From Bifidobacterium cuniculi (GTDB lineage: Bacteria > Actinomycetota > Actinomycetes > Actinomycetales > Bifidobacteriaceae): a stretch of 64,000 bases of DNA. Where the stretch lies: contig NZ_JGYV01000007.1 in assembly GCF_000741575.1 (NCBI RefSeq), positions 38,151 to 102,150 on the forward strand. Direction: 5' to 3'. This document shows, in pieces, positions 18,495 through 26,330 of this stretch; the first letter of the stretch is position 1, and each line of letters begins with the position of its first letter. The notes below the pieces were generated by a model. That model saw only the letters and a program-made list of their open reading frames with translations, did not search any database and was not told the DNA's origin. The translations under genes were made by a program, and so were the position numbers.

Positions 18495-18671
18495 CTACTT
18501 GTCCGTGCGGTAGAAGCCGGAGCCCTTGAAGGTGACGGGGACGGCGGAGTAGACCTTGCGCACGGTGGGTTCGGTGCACTTGGGGCATACGGTGATCGGC
18601 TCGTCGTCGAAGGACTGGTGCTCGGTGAAGTCATAGCCGCAGTTCTTGCAGCGGTAGTGATAGACAGGCAT
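18495..18671 (-). CDS. FmdB-family zinc-ribbon protein
   Basis: 58 aa. A single zinc ribbon with CKNCG and CPKC, in MPVYHYRCKNCGYDF followed by PITVCPKC, plus the family's C-terminal VTFKGSGFYRTDK. It was first named as a putative regulator of formamidase expression, but the true role is unknown. AGGAG precedes the ATG at 18671; an open extension upstream is discarded for that reason. Confidence 0.88.
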   Translation of the reverse strand: MPVYHYRCKNCGYDFTEHQSFDDEPITVCPKCTEPTVRKVYSAVPVTFKGSGFYRTDK

Positions 18672-18735
18672 GCTCGCTCCTTTTACCTTACGAATGAAAA
18701 CCCATGACTCTGCTGTCACAACATCCTAGTTCGCG

Positions 18736-19383
18736 TCACGACTTATCGTCGCCCAGCCCGATGAAGGCGTCCGGGGTGAGCACGGCGTCCACCGGTACGT
18801 CATGTGCCCCGTGAGGCAGGTCGCGCCGCGCATCGAACTCCCACGGCCACACCAGCGCCACCAGTTCGGCTTCCGGTGCGCGCCACCTCAGCGCGCGGTC
18901 GTACCAGCCGCCGCCACGGCCCAGGCGGATGCCCCGGCCGTCCACGGCGAGCGCGGGCAGCACCACCAGCGTACAGTCGGCGAGTGCCTCGGGCCCCAGC
19001 ACCGGCAGGTCTGGTTCGTCGGGGCGCAGATGCGGGGAGTCGACGGCCCGCAGCGCATCGAGCGCCCCCTCGCCTTCCAGTGCGCTCCAGCCGATCTCCA
19101 TGCCGCTGCCCAGCCGCGGCACCAGCACGCGCTTGCCGTCGGCGAGCATGGCGGCCAGGAGCGGCGTCGTGGAGACCTCTGTTCCCATGGAGACGTAGCA
19201 GGCGATGTCCGCCGCCCGTACGTAGGCGGGCTGTGCGCGCAGCAACCGCGTACACGCCTCCCCGGCCCGCAGACGTTCGGCGGCCTCCTTGGCCCGGCGC
19301 AGCGGATAGGCGGCATGGCGCAGCACACGCTTGGAGGCTGCGGCGGTTTCGGCAGGTTCAGGGGAAGACGTATCGCTGCTCAT
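18736..19383 (-). CDS. 5-formyltetrahydrofolate cyclo-ligase
   Basis: Converts 5-formyl-THF to 5,10-methenyl-THF with ATP, salvaging a stable folate form. 215 aa. A basic N-terminal helix with LRRAKEAAERL is followed by CYVSMGTEVSTTPLL, and by the conserved phosphate-binding GRGGGWYDRALR near residue 165. The upstream strand carries TATGAT ending 8 nt before the ATG and no ribosome binding site, suggesting a leaderless message. It is transcribed divergently from the acetyltransferase gene. Confidence 0.9.
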   Translation of the reverse strand: MSSDTSSPEPAETAAASKRVLRHAAYPLRRAKEAAERLRAGEACTRLLRAQPAYVRAADIACYVSMGTEVSTTPLLAAMLADGKRVLVPRLGSGMEIGWSALEGEGALDALRAVDSPHLRPDEPDLPVLGPEALADCTLVVLPALAVDGRGIRLGRGGGWYDRALRWRAPEAELVALVWPWEFDARRDLPHGAHDVPVDAVLTPDAFIGLGDDKS

Positions 19384-19538
19384 GGCAGCCCATCATAGCC
19401 CGCATGCCGTCAAGGGCGGTCACCGTCCTGCCCGGCGACCGCCTTCGCCACGACCACGCCTCGCCGCCCGCCGACCTGGCCTGATCGCTGCCAGCCTCGC
19501 GTTGTCCGCAGCCGACCGCGCTGTGGTACAACAGACAC

Positions 19539-20222
19539 GTGTCTGTTTTGCAATCCCTGCGCGATGCCCTGCGCGGCGCCGGAACCGACGCCTTCCCCTC
19601 GTCGATGCGGCTGGCCGCGCCCGCCGGTGCGCCGCCGCTGGTGCTGCGCAGCATGCGCACGGGCGACGAGTTCGAGTGGGATCAGGTGCGCTCACGCAAC
19701 GCCGTGTGGCTCGACCCGTGGGAGTCCAACGACCCCATGCGCCGTTCCCTGGTCACTTTCCGGCAGTGGATCGGCATGCAGCGGCGCGACGAACGGCTCG
19801 GCAACTCCCTGGTCCTGCTCATGGAACTCGACGGCCGCATCGTGGGACAGATTTCGCTGGGCGCGGTGTTCCGCGGGGCGATGCGCAGCGGCATCGTCGG
19901 TTACTGGGTCGATCAGGGCCACGCCGGCCAGGGCTTGACGCCGCTGGCCGTGGCGATGCTGGCCGACTGGGCGCTGCACGACCCTCACGGCCCGCGGCTG
20001 CACCGCCTGGAAATCGACATATTACCGGAAAACCAACGTTCGCGGCGCGTGGTGGAGAAGCTCGGCGCCCGCTACGAGGGGGTGCGCCGCGAGTACATGT
20101 ACATCCACGGCCGGTGGCGCGACCATGAGTCGTACAGCCTCCTGCCGGACGACACGCCGAAGGGTTTCGTGTGTCGGTTTTTGTCCGACACGCCGAGTGA
20201 AACGGTTCATGAGTTGTCTTGA
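19539..20222 (+). CDS. RimJ/RimL-type GNAT N-acetyltransferase
   Basis: 227 aa. GNAT fold with the acetyl-CoA loop in VDQGHAGQGLTPLAVAML (Q/R-x-x-G-x-G/A pattern) and the C-terminal LEIDILPENQRSRRVVEKLGARYEG typical of RimJ-like acetyltransferases. Substrate unknown; ribosomal protein S5 or another N-terminus is the family precedent. The GTG start at 19539 lies 6 nt after TACAAC, with TTGTCC 19 bp further upstream, and has no ribosome binding site, so it is probably leaderless. In actinobacteria this gene commonly sits between a MoeA/Glp gene and SepX/GlpR; here the MoeA/Glp gene is missing. Confidence 0.85.
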   Translation: MSVLQSLRDALRGAGTDAFPSSMRLAAPAGAPPLVLRSMRTGDEFEWDQVRSRNAVWLDPWESNDPMRRSLVTFRQWIGMQRRDERLGNSLVLLMELDGRIVGQISLGAVFRGAMRSGIVGYWVDQGHAGQGLTPLAVAMLADWALHDPHGPRLHRLEIDILPENQRSRRVVEKLGARYEGVRREYMYIHGRWRDHESYSLLPDDTPKGFVCRFLSDTPSETVHELS

Positions 20223-20243
20223 TTTCATTTATTCTTGAGAACT

Positions 20244-21416
20244 ATGGGTTACGAGTCACTGAGCACACTAGTTGTACTGGTGATCATCGCAATCGTCATG
20301 GTGATATGGCTGCCGAGATCGACGGTCAAAGGCATGAAACAGGTGGTCGAACACCGGACGGACCGGTACTCCTCCTCGTTGCACGTGTTGGACGAGGACA
20401 GTGCGAGCCGGTTCTCCGATGAACGCACGCCGCTGGCGAAAGGTGCGATTATGCCGACAACACGAACGGATCGTGAGAAGAACCGCGCATATGTGGCGCA
20501 GGTACGGGCGCTCCGTCGTGCTGCCGCAAAACGCCGCAGCGTGCTCGCGGCATGCCTGCTGGGACTCACGGTGGTGGTGGCGGTGCTCGCCGTCGTCTTC
20601 CGTTTCAGCGTCTGGTTCGCGCTGATTCCGGCCGCGCTCCTGGCGGTCGTGTGCCTGCTGGGCGCGCGCGCCTCGGCGCAGGCACGCAGCTGGGAGTCGA
20701 AGATGGCTGCCAAGGACCGCAGCTTACGAGAACGCGAGCGCCACGAGCGCCAGCGTGACGAGGCACGCCGGCGCGAGCGCGAGGAGCGCCGTGCCCAGGA
20801 ACAGGCGGTGGCTGCCAGCGCCAACGAGGCACGCACGGACGTGATGGAGCAGCGTGAGATCCGCCAGGCCCTGCACCGTGCCCAGCTGGAGCAGGCACAG
20901 GCCCGCCAGCGCCGCCAGGAGCAGTACGAGGCGCAAGAGCAGGCACGGCAGGCCGCCGAGCAGGCGTCGCGCGAACACGCACAGCTGGTGGTACGCGACG
21001 ACATGAACCGTTTCCTGGCCGACGAGACGAACGAACTGTCCGAGGTGCACCGCACCGCTGCGGCGGTCGACGCCTTCGACATGGCCGTCAGCCAGGACCT
21101 CATCTCCTTCTCGCTGGGCGAGGAACGCCAGGGCGTCGATACACCGACCCCGGTCGTGGAGAGCCTGGAGATCAAGTCCACCAAGCAGGTCGCCAAGGCT
21201 GTGCCCGTCGAGCAGCCCAAGGAGGACGTGCAGGCCGATGGCGACGCCGAGGCCGGCCGGGACGAGGCGGCGCAGGCGCAGGACGCGACGCCGGAGGTCA
21301 ACGATTCCGTGGCCTTCCACGAGGCGGAGCGCACCGCCGCCGTGGAGGCGCCCGACGAGACCTCGGATTCGCTGGGCGCGGACCTGGCGTCCATCCTGGC
21401 CCGCCGCGGCAACTGA
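20244..21416 (+). CDS. SepX/GlpR-like membrane protein with coiled coil
   Basis: 390 aa. A hydrophobic N-terminal segment (residues 5-23) is followed by a short basic region, a second paired hydrophobic region (about 100-145), then a long Arg/Glu/Gln/Ala-rich coiled coil (about 160-250) and an acidic, low-complexity C-terminus ending GADLASILARRGN. This layout and the position right after a RimJ-like gene match the actinobacterial SepX/GlpR family, which in Streptomyces and Corynebacterium links the membrane to the FtsZ division machinery. The match is by topology and synteny, not a search. A TATTCT ends 8 nt before the ATG at 20244. Confidence 0.65.
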   Translation: MGYESLSTLVVLVIIAIVMVIWLPRSTVKGMKQVVEHRTDRYSSSLHVLDEDSASRFSDERTPLAKGAIMPTTRTDREKNRAYVAQVRALRRAAAKRRSVLAACLLGLTVVVAVLAVVFRFSVWFALIPAALLAVVCLLGARASAQARSWESKMAAKDRSLRERERHERQRDEARRREREERRAQEQAVAASANEARTDVMEQREIRQALHRAQLEQAQARQRRQEQYEAQEQARQAAEQASREHAQLVVRDDMNRFLADETNELSEVHRTAAAVDAFDMAVSQDLISFSLGEERQGVDTPTPVVESLEIKSTKQVAKAVPVEQPKEDVQADGDAEAGRDEAAQAQDATPEVNDSVAFHEAERTAAVEAPDETSDSLGADLASILARRGN

Positions 21417-21434
21417 TTCCATCGGATTGCCTGC

Positions 21435-21470
21435 CGACGACCCCGCCGAAGTCCTTCGGCGGGGTCGTCG
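21435..21470 (+). terminator. Hairpin terminator
   Basis: A perfect 16-bp stem (21435-21450 with 21455-21470) around a 4-nt loop, placed 18 bp after the SepX/GlpR-like stop. Confidence 0.8.
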
Positions 21471-21527
21471 CACATCCGGGGCAACACTCGGGGGAACCGC
21501 GCGGTTCCAACGTTTTCACTCATAGCG

Positions 21528-21554
21528 TTAGCACTCAAGTTGGCGGAGTGCTAG
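21528..21554 (+). promoter_or_regulatory. CIRCE element (HrcA operator) of groES
   Basis: TTAGCACTC (21528-21536), a 9-nt spacer and GAGTGCTAG (21546-21554). This matches the CIRCE inverted repeat except for the last base. It lies 118 bp upstream of groES, so heat-shock repression by HrcA is expected. Confidence 0.93.
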
Positions 21555-21672
21555 ACCCCGCGCTAGGATGGGCAACTAGCGCAAGGACCGGCCGCGCCCG
21601 TATTTCGTCAGCTGCGGACGGTGCCGGTGCTTGTGAGGAAGTCAATAGGTTTCTAGAAAGAGGAGGCACGCA

Positions 21673-21966
21673 ATGTCGTTCCCACTCACTCCGTTGGAAG
21701 ACAAGATCATCGTCAAGCAGGCCGAGGCCGAGACGCAGACCGCTTCCGGCCTGTACATCCCGGACAACGCCAAGGAGAAGCCCCAGCAGGGCGAGGTCCT
21801 GGCCGTGGGCCTGGGCCGTCGTGACGACAAGGGCGAGCGCGTCCCGATGGACGTCAAGGTCGGCGACAGGATCCTGTACTCCAAGTACGGCGGCACCGAG
21901 GTGCACTACCAGGGTGAGGACTACCTGATCGTGGCCGCGCGTGACGTGCTGGCGATCCTGAACTGA
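21673..21966 (+). CDS. groES: Co-chaperonin GroES
   Basis: Forms the heptameric lid of the GroEL folding chamber. 97 aa. [20 protein letters not shown] covers the start of the fold and the mobile loop, and [18 protein letters not shown] the roof region; [17 protein letters not shown] is conserved. AGAGGAG precedes the ATG. There is no groEL downstream; the gene ends in a hairpin followed by tRNA genes, so groEL must be elsewhere. CIRCE upstream implies HrcA control. Confidence 0.97.
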   Translation: MSFPLTPLEDKIIVKQAEAETQTASGLYIPDNAKEKPQQGEVLAVGLGRRDDKGERVPMDVKVGDRILYSKYGGTEVHYQGEDYLIVAARDVLAILN

Positions 21967-21989
21967 CATCGGCGCATGGCCGATGATGG

Positions 21990-22024
21990 CGGGCCCGGTC
22001 GGAGCGATGCTCCGGCCGGGCCCG
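21990..22024 (+). terminator. Hairpin terminator after groES
   Basis: CGGGCCCGG... arms 21990-22005 and 22009-22024 form a 16-bp stem with one G-U pair around a 3-nt loop. The sequence from here to the tRNA promoter at 22198 holds no gene I can support. Confidence 0.8.
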
Positions 22025-22197
22025 TTGCATAGGGGAGGGGAGCGGCCGGCGGTCGGCCAGCAGGTGGACAGCAGCGGGGTGGCCTGCGACACGCCGACGG
22101 GGGAATATGCAGGGGCCCGAAGTGCTTGGTCCTGCTGCAGGCACCGACCTGCCGTAGCGGGCAAGACCCTTGGAATTGCAACGCGACACGCCGAGAC

Positions 22198-22228
22198 TTG
22201 CGTAATTCGGGGGGTCCGTGGCATACTA
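22198..22228 (+). promoter_or_regulatory. Candidate promoter of the tRNA-Tyr-Thr-Met-rpmG cluster
   Basis: TTGCGT (22198-22203) and CATACT (22223-22228) with a 19-bp spacer lie about 38 bp before tRNA-Tyr. The spacer is slightly long but the position is right. Confidence 0.5.
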
Positions 22229-22265
22229 GCCAAGTTGCCGGTTGAGCTTCTCAACTGGGAACGAT

Positions 22266-22347
22266 GGCGGATTTCCCAAGCGGTCAAAGGGAACTGACTG
22301 TAAATCAGTCGCTTCGTGCTTCAGTGGTTCGAATCCACTATCCGCCA
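22266..22347 (+). tRNA. tRNA-Tyr (GTA)
   Basis: The acceptor stem GGCGGAT pairs with ATCCGCC (22340-22346). The anticodon loop CTGTAAA gives GTA. A long variable arm is present, as expected for bacterial tRNA-Tyr, and the T loop is TTCGAATC. Confidence 0.97.
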
Positions 22348-22348
22348 C

Positions 22349-22420
<72 letters not shown>

Positions 22421-22424
22421 CTCT

Positions 22425-22498
22425 GGCGGGATAGCTCAGCTGGCTAGAGCGTACGACTCATAATCGTAAGGTCAAGAGTTCGAGTCTCTTTCTCGCTA
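22425..22498 (+). tRNA. tRNA-Met (CAT), elongator type
   Basis: The acceptor GGCGGGA pairs with TCTCGCT (22491-22497) with two G-U pairs. The anticodon stem TACGA/TCGTA encloses CTCATAA, giving CAT. The paired first base and anticodon stem without three G-C pairs favour elongator Met over initiator. Confidence 0.93.
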
Positions 22499-22547
22499 CT
22501 ACAGGTCGGGGAACCGACTACATACACGAACACAAGAGGTGAATTCA

Positions 22548-22718
22548 ATGGCAAGCAAGAGCGCCGACATCCGTCCGGGCATCACGCTGGCATGCACCGA
22601 GTGCAAGGAGCGTAACTACATTACGACCAAGAACCGTCGTAATACGCCGGACCGTCTCGAGCTGAAGAAGTTCTGCTCCCGCTGCGGCAAGCAGACGCTC
22701 CACCGCGAGACCCGCTAA
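22548..22718 (+). CDS. rpmG: 50S ribosomal protein L33
   Basis: 56 aa small ribosomal protein, [20 protein letters not shown] at the start, with zinc-ribbon pairs CTEC and CSRC and the family ending LHRETR. AAGAGGTGA precedes the ATG. It is transcribed with the three tRNAs upstream and ends at the hairpin at 22736. The four-Cys form suggests zinc binding. Confidence 0.96.
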   Translation: MASKSADIRPGITLACTECKERNYITTKNRRNTPDRLELKKFCSRCGKQTLHRETR

Positions 22719-22735
22719 GAGCTAAAGCTTCACGG

Positions 22736-22764
22736 AACCCGACCGAAAGGTCGGGTTTCTTGTT
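22736..22764 (+). terminator. Hairpin terminator after rpmG
   Basis: AACCCGACC (22736-22744) pairs with GGTCGGGTT (22749-22757) around GAAA, followed by TCTTGTT: a classic intrinsic terminator. Confidence 0.92.
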
Positions 22765-22776
22765 ATTGTGGGCCAT

Positions 22777-24027
22777 ATGACTTCTTTTGCGCAGATCACC
22801 ACCATTGGGGTGGGTGGCAACATCGACCATTTCGTAGAACCCATGAACCGTGCGGCCATCATCGAGGAGATCGAGCATGCGGACTCGCACGGCATTCCCG
22901 TATGCGTCATCGGCGGAGGCTCCAACCTCCTGGCGGCGGACGGCGACTTCCATGGCCTGGTGCTGCGTGATGCGCGCCGCCTGATCACCGTGCCCGACGA
23001 GGCCTCGCCCGTGGAAGGTGACGACCGCACCGTGCACGTCAACGCCGAGGCGGGCTGCAACTGGGACGACCTGGTGGACTTCTGCGTGGAACGCGGCCTG
23101 GAGGGACTGGAGGGACTGTCCGGCATCCCCGGCAACGTGGGGGCCAGCGTCGTGCAGAACATCGGCGCCTACGGCCAGGAGGTGGCCGGTGCCGTCGAAT
23201 CCGTGGAGGTCTGGGACCGCGAGGACAAGCAGACCAAGACCTTGGGCAACGTGGAGATGCAGTTCGGCTACCGTTCCAGCCTGCTCAAGACCAGCATGTA
23301 CAAGGCGCCGGGCATCCCCAACGACGAGTACTACCCGAGCCCGCGCTACATCGTGCTGTCCGTGACCTTCGTGCTCAACCACACCGAGAACGGCACCGTG
23401 AACTATCCGCAGCTCGCCGCCGCACTCAAGGCGAACCTCGGCGACCGGCTGCCCATCGACCGGATCCGCGCCGCCGTCCTCAAGGTGCGCGCATCCAAGG
23501 GCATGCTCGAGGACGCCACCCGCTACCGCCTGCCCGAGATGCAGGCCTGCAAGGACGGCCGCCAGGTGGAGGTCGCCATCGCCGCGCAGCAGCGCTACGT
23601 GGAGGGCCACGACTCGGCCGCCGACGTCGTCGACGAGGAGATGATGGCGGACACCGGCACCAACGAGGACATCAACCGCCACAGCTGCGGCAGCTTCTTC
23701 ATGAACCCGATCGTGAGCCAGGCCGTCGCCGACCGCTTGCCCGACGACGCCCCGAAGTACCCGGCGACCCTGCCCGACGGCTCCACCGGCGTAAAGGTGT
23801 CCGCTGCATGGCTCATCGACCACGCCGGCTTCCACAAGGGCTACCGCGTGCGCGACGACGCCCGCGCCAGCCTGTCCGAGCTGCACACCCTGAGCATCAT
23901 CAACCGCGGCGGCGCCAGCTGCGACGACATCCTGGAACTTGCCCGCACAATCCGCGACGGCGTGCGCAAGGAGTACGGCGTGGAGCTGTTCGCCGAGCCG
24001 GTGATGGTGAATGCCAGCCTCCAATAA
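22777..24027 (+). CDS. murB: UDP-N-acetylmuramate dehydrogenase
   Basis: Reduces UDP-GlcNAc-enolpyruvate to UDP-MurNAc in peptidoglycan precursor synthesis, using FAD and NADPH. 416 aa. FAD-binding motifs GGGSNLLAADG and LSGIPGNVGASVVQNIGAYGQE, then FGYRSS, the proton-donor Ser in SCGSFFMNP, and the C-terminal Glu in ELFAEPVMVN. It is longer than E. coli MurB (about 340 aa). A TATTGT ends 7 nt before the ATG at 22777 and there is no ribosome binding site, so the message may be leaderless. A GTG 9 nt upstream is an alternative start. Confidence 0.95.
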   Translation: MTSFAQITTIGVGGNIDHFVEPMNRAAIIEEIEHADSHGIPVCVIGGGSNLLAADGDFHGLVLRDARRLITVPDEASPVEGDDRTVHVNAEAGCNWDDLVDFCVERGLEGLEGLSGIPGNVGASVVQNIGAYGQEVAGAVESVEVWDREDKQTKTLGNVEMQFGYRSSLLKTSMYKAPGIPNDEYYPSPRYIVLSVTFVLNHTENGTVNYPQLAAALKANLGDRLPIDRIRAAVLKVRASKGMLEDATRYRLPEMQACKDGRQVEVAIAAQQRYVEGHDSAADVVDEEMMADTGTNEDINRHSCGSFFMNPIVSQAVADRLPDDAPKYPATLPDGSTGVKVSAAWLIDHAGFHKGYRVRDDARASLSELHTLSIINRGGASCDDILELARTIRDGVRKEYGVELFAEPVMVNASLQ

Positions 24028-24093
24028 GAAAGAGGGGAGAGCGGCGTCTTCGCCACTGAGGTCTCACATTGCGGACCGATACCGCTGAGGGCG

Positions 24094-24121
24094 GAATAGT
24101 TCCTTTTCGGTCGTACTATTC
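24094..24121. promoter_or_regulatory. Inverted repeat over a candidate -10
   Basis: GAATAGT (24094-24100) and ACTATTC (24115-24121) are exact inverted repeats 14 nt apart. The right half contains TACTAT, a -10-like hexamer for the permease gene that starts at 24207. A repressor operator is possible; there is no direct evidence for which protein. Confidence 0.35.
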
Positions 24122-24206
24122 TCTCCGTGGCCGGCCTTCACCAAAAGCATACAAGCGCCTGCAACACCATCCCCATGCGCACACATCATGAGAGGAAGGA
24201 CGCATC

Positions 24207-25808
24207 GTGCAGGTATTCAGAACCAAATCGGTAGAACAAACCATTGCGGAAACCAACGAGGGAGGCCGATCCCTCAAGCGCACCCTGGGCTGGTGGGACC
24301 TGGCGGTCATGGGCGTGGCCGTGGCCGTGGGCGCCGGCATCTTCTCCGTGGGCGCCGAGGCAGCCGCGTTCCACGCAGGCCCGGCAGTCATCCTCAGCTT
24401 CATCATCGCCGGCGTCGTATGCGCGGCGGCCGTCATGTGCTACGCGGAATTCGCGTCCATCATGCCCGTGGCCGGCTCCGCCTACACCTTCACCTACGCC
24501 ACCATCGGCGAGATCATGGCATGGGTCATCGGCTGGGACCTCATCCTCGAGATGCTCATGGCCGGCTCCGTCATCTCCAAGTACTGGGGCGTCTACCTCA
24601 ACGACTTCATGCGTCTCATGGGCCTGGACTGGAACACCAACCTCATGATCGGCTCGTTCCACCTCGACATTGCGCCCATCATCATCGTCGGCTTCTTCAC
24701 CGTCCTGCTCGTGCTGGGCACCAAGATCGGCGCGCGCGTCGACGGCGCCATGACCATCCTCAAGATCGGCATCGTCCTCTTCGTCGTCATCGTCGGCTTC
24801 TTCTACGTGAAGTCCGCCAATTACACGCCCTTCGTGCCGCCCAGCGAACCCGCCGCAGACGTCTCCGCAGCCGCCGGCGGCGCCATGGAACAGCCGCTGT
24901 GGCAATGGATGACCCACCAGGCGCAGACCGTATACGGCTGGAACGGTGTCCTCTCCGGCGCCGCACTCGTCTTCTTCGCCTTCATCGGCTTCGACGTCGT
25001 CGCCACCGCCAGCGAGGAGACGAAGAACCCCAAGAAGAACGTGCCGCTCGGCATCGGCGTCGGCATGCTCCTCGTCGTCGTCATGTACGTGCTCGTGGCC
25101 ATCGTCACCACCGGCATGGTCTCCTACAAGCAGCTCGCCAGCGTCGACAGCCCCTCGCTGGCCACCGCCTTCGAACTCGTCGGCGCCGACTGGGCGGCCA
25201 AGATCATCAGCTTCGCCATCGTGCTCGGCCTGGCCACCGTCGTCATGGTGCTCCTGCTCGGACTGGCGCGCGTCGTGTTCGCCATGAGCCGCGACGGCCT
25301 GCTGCCGCGCGGCCTGTCCAGGACAGGCAAGCACGGCACCCCCGCCAAGCTGCAGATCGGACTGGGCATCGTCGTCGCCCTCGTCGCCGCCTGCTTCGAC
25401 GTGAGCATCCTGAGCGACATGGTCAACATCGGCACCCTCTCCGCCTTCACCCTCGTGGCCCTCGCCATCCCGATCATGCGCAAGAAGCGCCCCGACCTGC
25501 CGCGCTCCTTCAAGATCCCCGGCAACCCGTGGGTGCCGATCATCGTGGCCCTCGCCAACCTGTGGCTCATGCTCAACCTGAGCGTGCTCACCTGGCTGCG
25601 CTTCGTCGTGTGGCTGTGCGTCGGCTTCGTCGTCTACTTCTCCTACAGCTACAAGCACGCCCTGCTCGGCACCGGCGAACTCGACGCCGAACTCGAACGC
25701 TTCGACCGCGACATGCGCGAACGGCAGGTGGCGGCCACCGCCGCGCAGACCGCCGCAGCGCGCGCCGCAGACGGCGACAAGGCAGAGGCGGTGTCCCCGG
25801 CCGACTGA
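24207..25808 (+). CDS. APC-superfamily cationic amino acid permease (CAT/YfnA type)
   Basis: 533 aa with about 12 hydrophobic segments. The opening LGWWDLAVMGVAVAVGAGIFSVGAE is the APC TM1 substrate site, with the GAGIF motif. AYTFTYATIGEIMAWVIGWDL and FFAFIGFDVVATASEETKNPKKNVPLGIG (its GFD and EE residues) are hallmarks of the CAT family of basic amino acid carriers. The C-terminal 60 residues are hydrophilic and Ala-rich. The GTG at 24207 is preceded by AGGAAGGA. Exact substrate unknown. Confidence 0.87.
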   Translation: MQVFRTKSVEQTIAETNEGGRSLKRTLGWWDLAVMGVAVAVGAGIFSVGAEAAAFHAGPAVILSFIIAGVVCAAAVMCYAEFASIMPVAGSAYTFTYATIGEIMAWVIGWDLILEMLMAGSVISKYWGVYLNDFMRLMGLDWNTNLMIGSFHLDIAPIIIVGFFTVLLVLGTKIGARVDGAMTILKIGIVLFVVIVGFFYVKSANYTPFVPPSEPAADVSAAAGGAMEQPLWQWMTHQAQTVYGWNGVLSGAALVFFAFIGFDVVATASEETKNPKKNVPLGIGVGMLLVVVMYVLVAIVTTGMVSYKQLASVDSPSLATAFELVGADWAAKIISFAIVLGLATVVMVLLLGLARVVFAMSRDGLLPRGLSRTGKHGTPAKLQIGLGIVVALVAACFDVSILSDMVNIGTLSAFTLVALAIPIMRKKRPDLPRSFKIPGNPWVPIIVALANLWLMLNLSVLTWLRFVVWLCVGFVVYFSYSYKHALLGTGELDAELERFDRDMRERQVAATAAQTAAARAADGDKAEAVSPAD

Positions 25809-25970
25809 CGGCACACCGCACCGTAGACGCCCCGGACCGCACCGGCGGACCGCGGGGCGCACGCATGCCGCCACACCCGCACCGGCTTGCCGATGTTCGG
25901 CTCCGGCGTTACCCTGAGGACCAATGGACAACCGTGGGGCCAGCCCCCAACCGTTCGGGAGGAACACAAC

Positions 25971-26294
25971 ATGGCATACGTAATCGCCCAACCCTGCGTG
26001 GACGTCAAGGACAAGGCCTGCGTGGACGAATGCCCCGTCGACTGCATCTACGAAGGCAAGCGCTCCCTGTACATCAACCCCAACGAATGCGTCGACTGCG
26101 GCGCCTGCGAACCCGTCTGCCCCACCGAAGCCATCTTCTACGAGGACGACCTGCCCGAAGAGTGGGAGTGGTACAAGGACGCCGCCGTCGAGTTCTTCGC
26201 CGAAGTCGGCGACCTGGGCGGCGCACAGGCCGCCGGACCCATCGGCAAGGACCCCCAAGGCGTCGCCGACCTGCCGCCGCAGAACGCCGCCTGA
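25971..26294 (+). CDS. fdxA: 7Fe ferredoxin FdxA
   Basis: Small electron carrier with a 3Fe-4S and a 4Fe-4S cluster. 107 aa. Cys ligands are in CVDVKDKACVDECPVDCI and ECVDCGACEPVCP; the first set has the spacing of the 7Fe type. GGGAGGAA precedes the ATG. It lies 36 bp upstream of the dapC-like aminotransferase, an arrangement conserved in many actinobacteria. Confidence 0.95.
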   Translation: MAYVIAQPCVDVKDKACVDECPVDCIYEGKRSLYINPNECVDCGACEPVCPTEAIFYEDDLPEEWEWYKDAAVEFFAEVGDLGGAQAAGPIGKDPQGVADLPPQNAA

Positions 26295-26330
26295 CCCGTT
26301 CCGCCACGTTCGACAGCCCGGAAGGCAACC

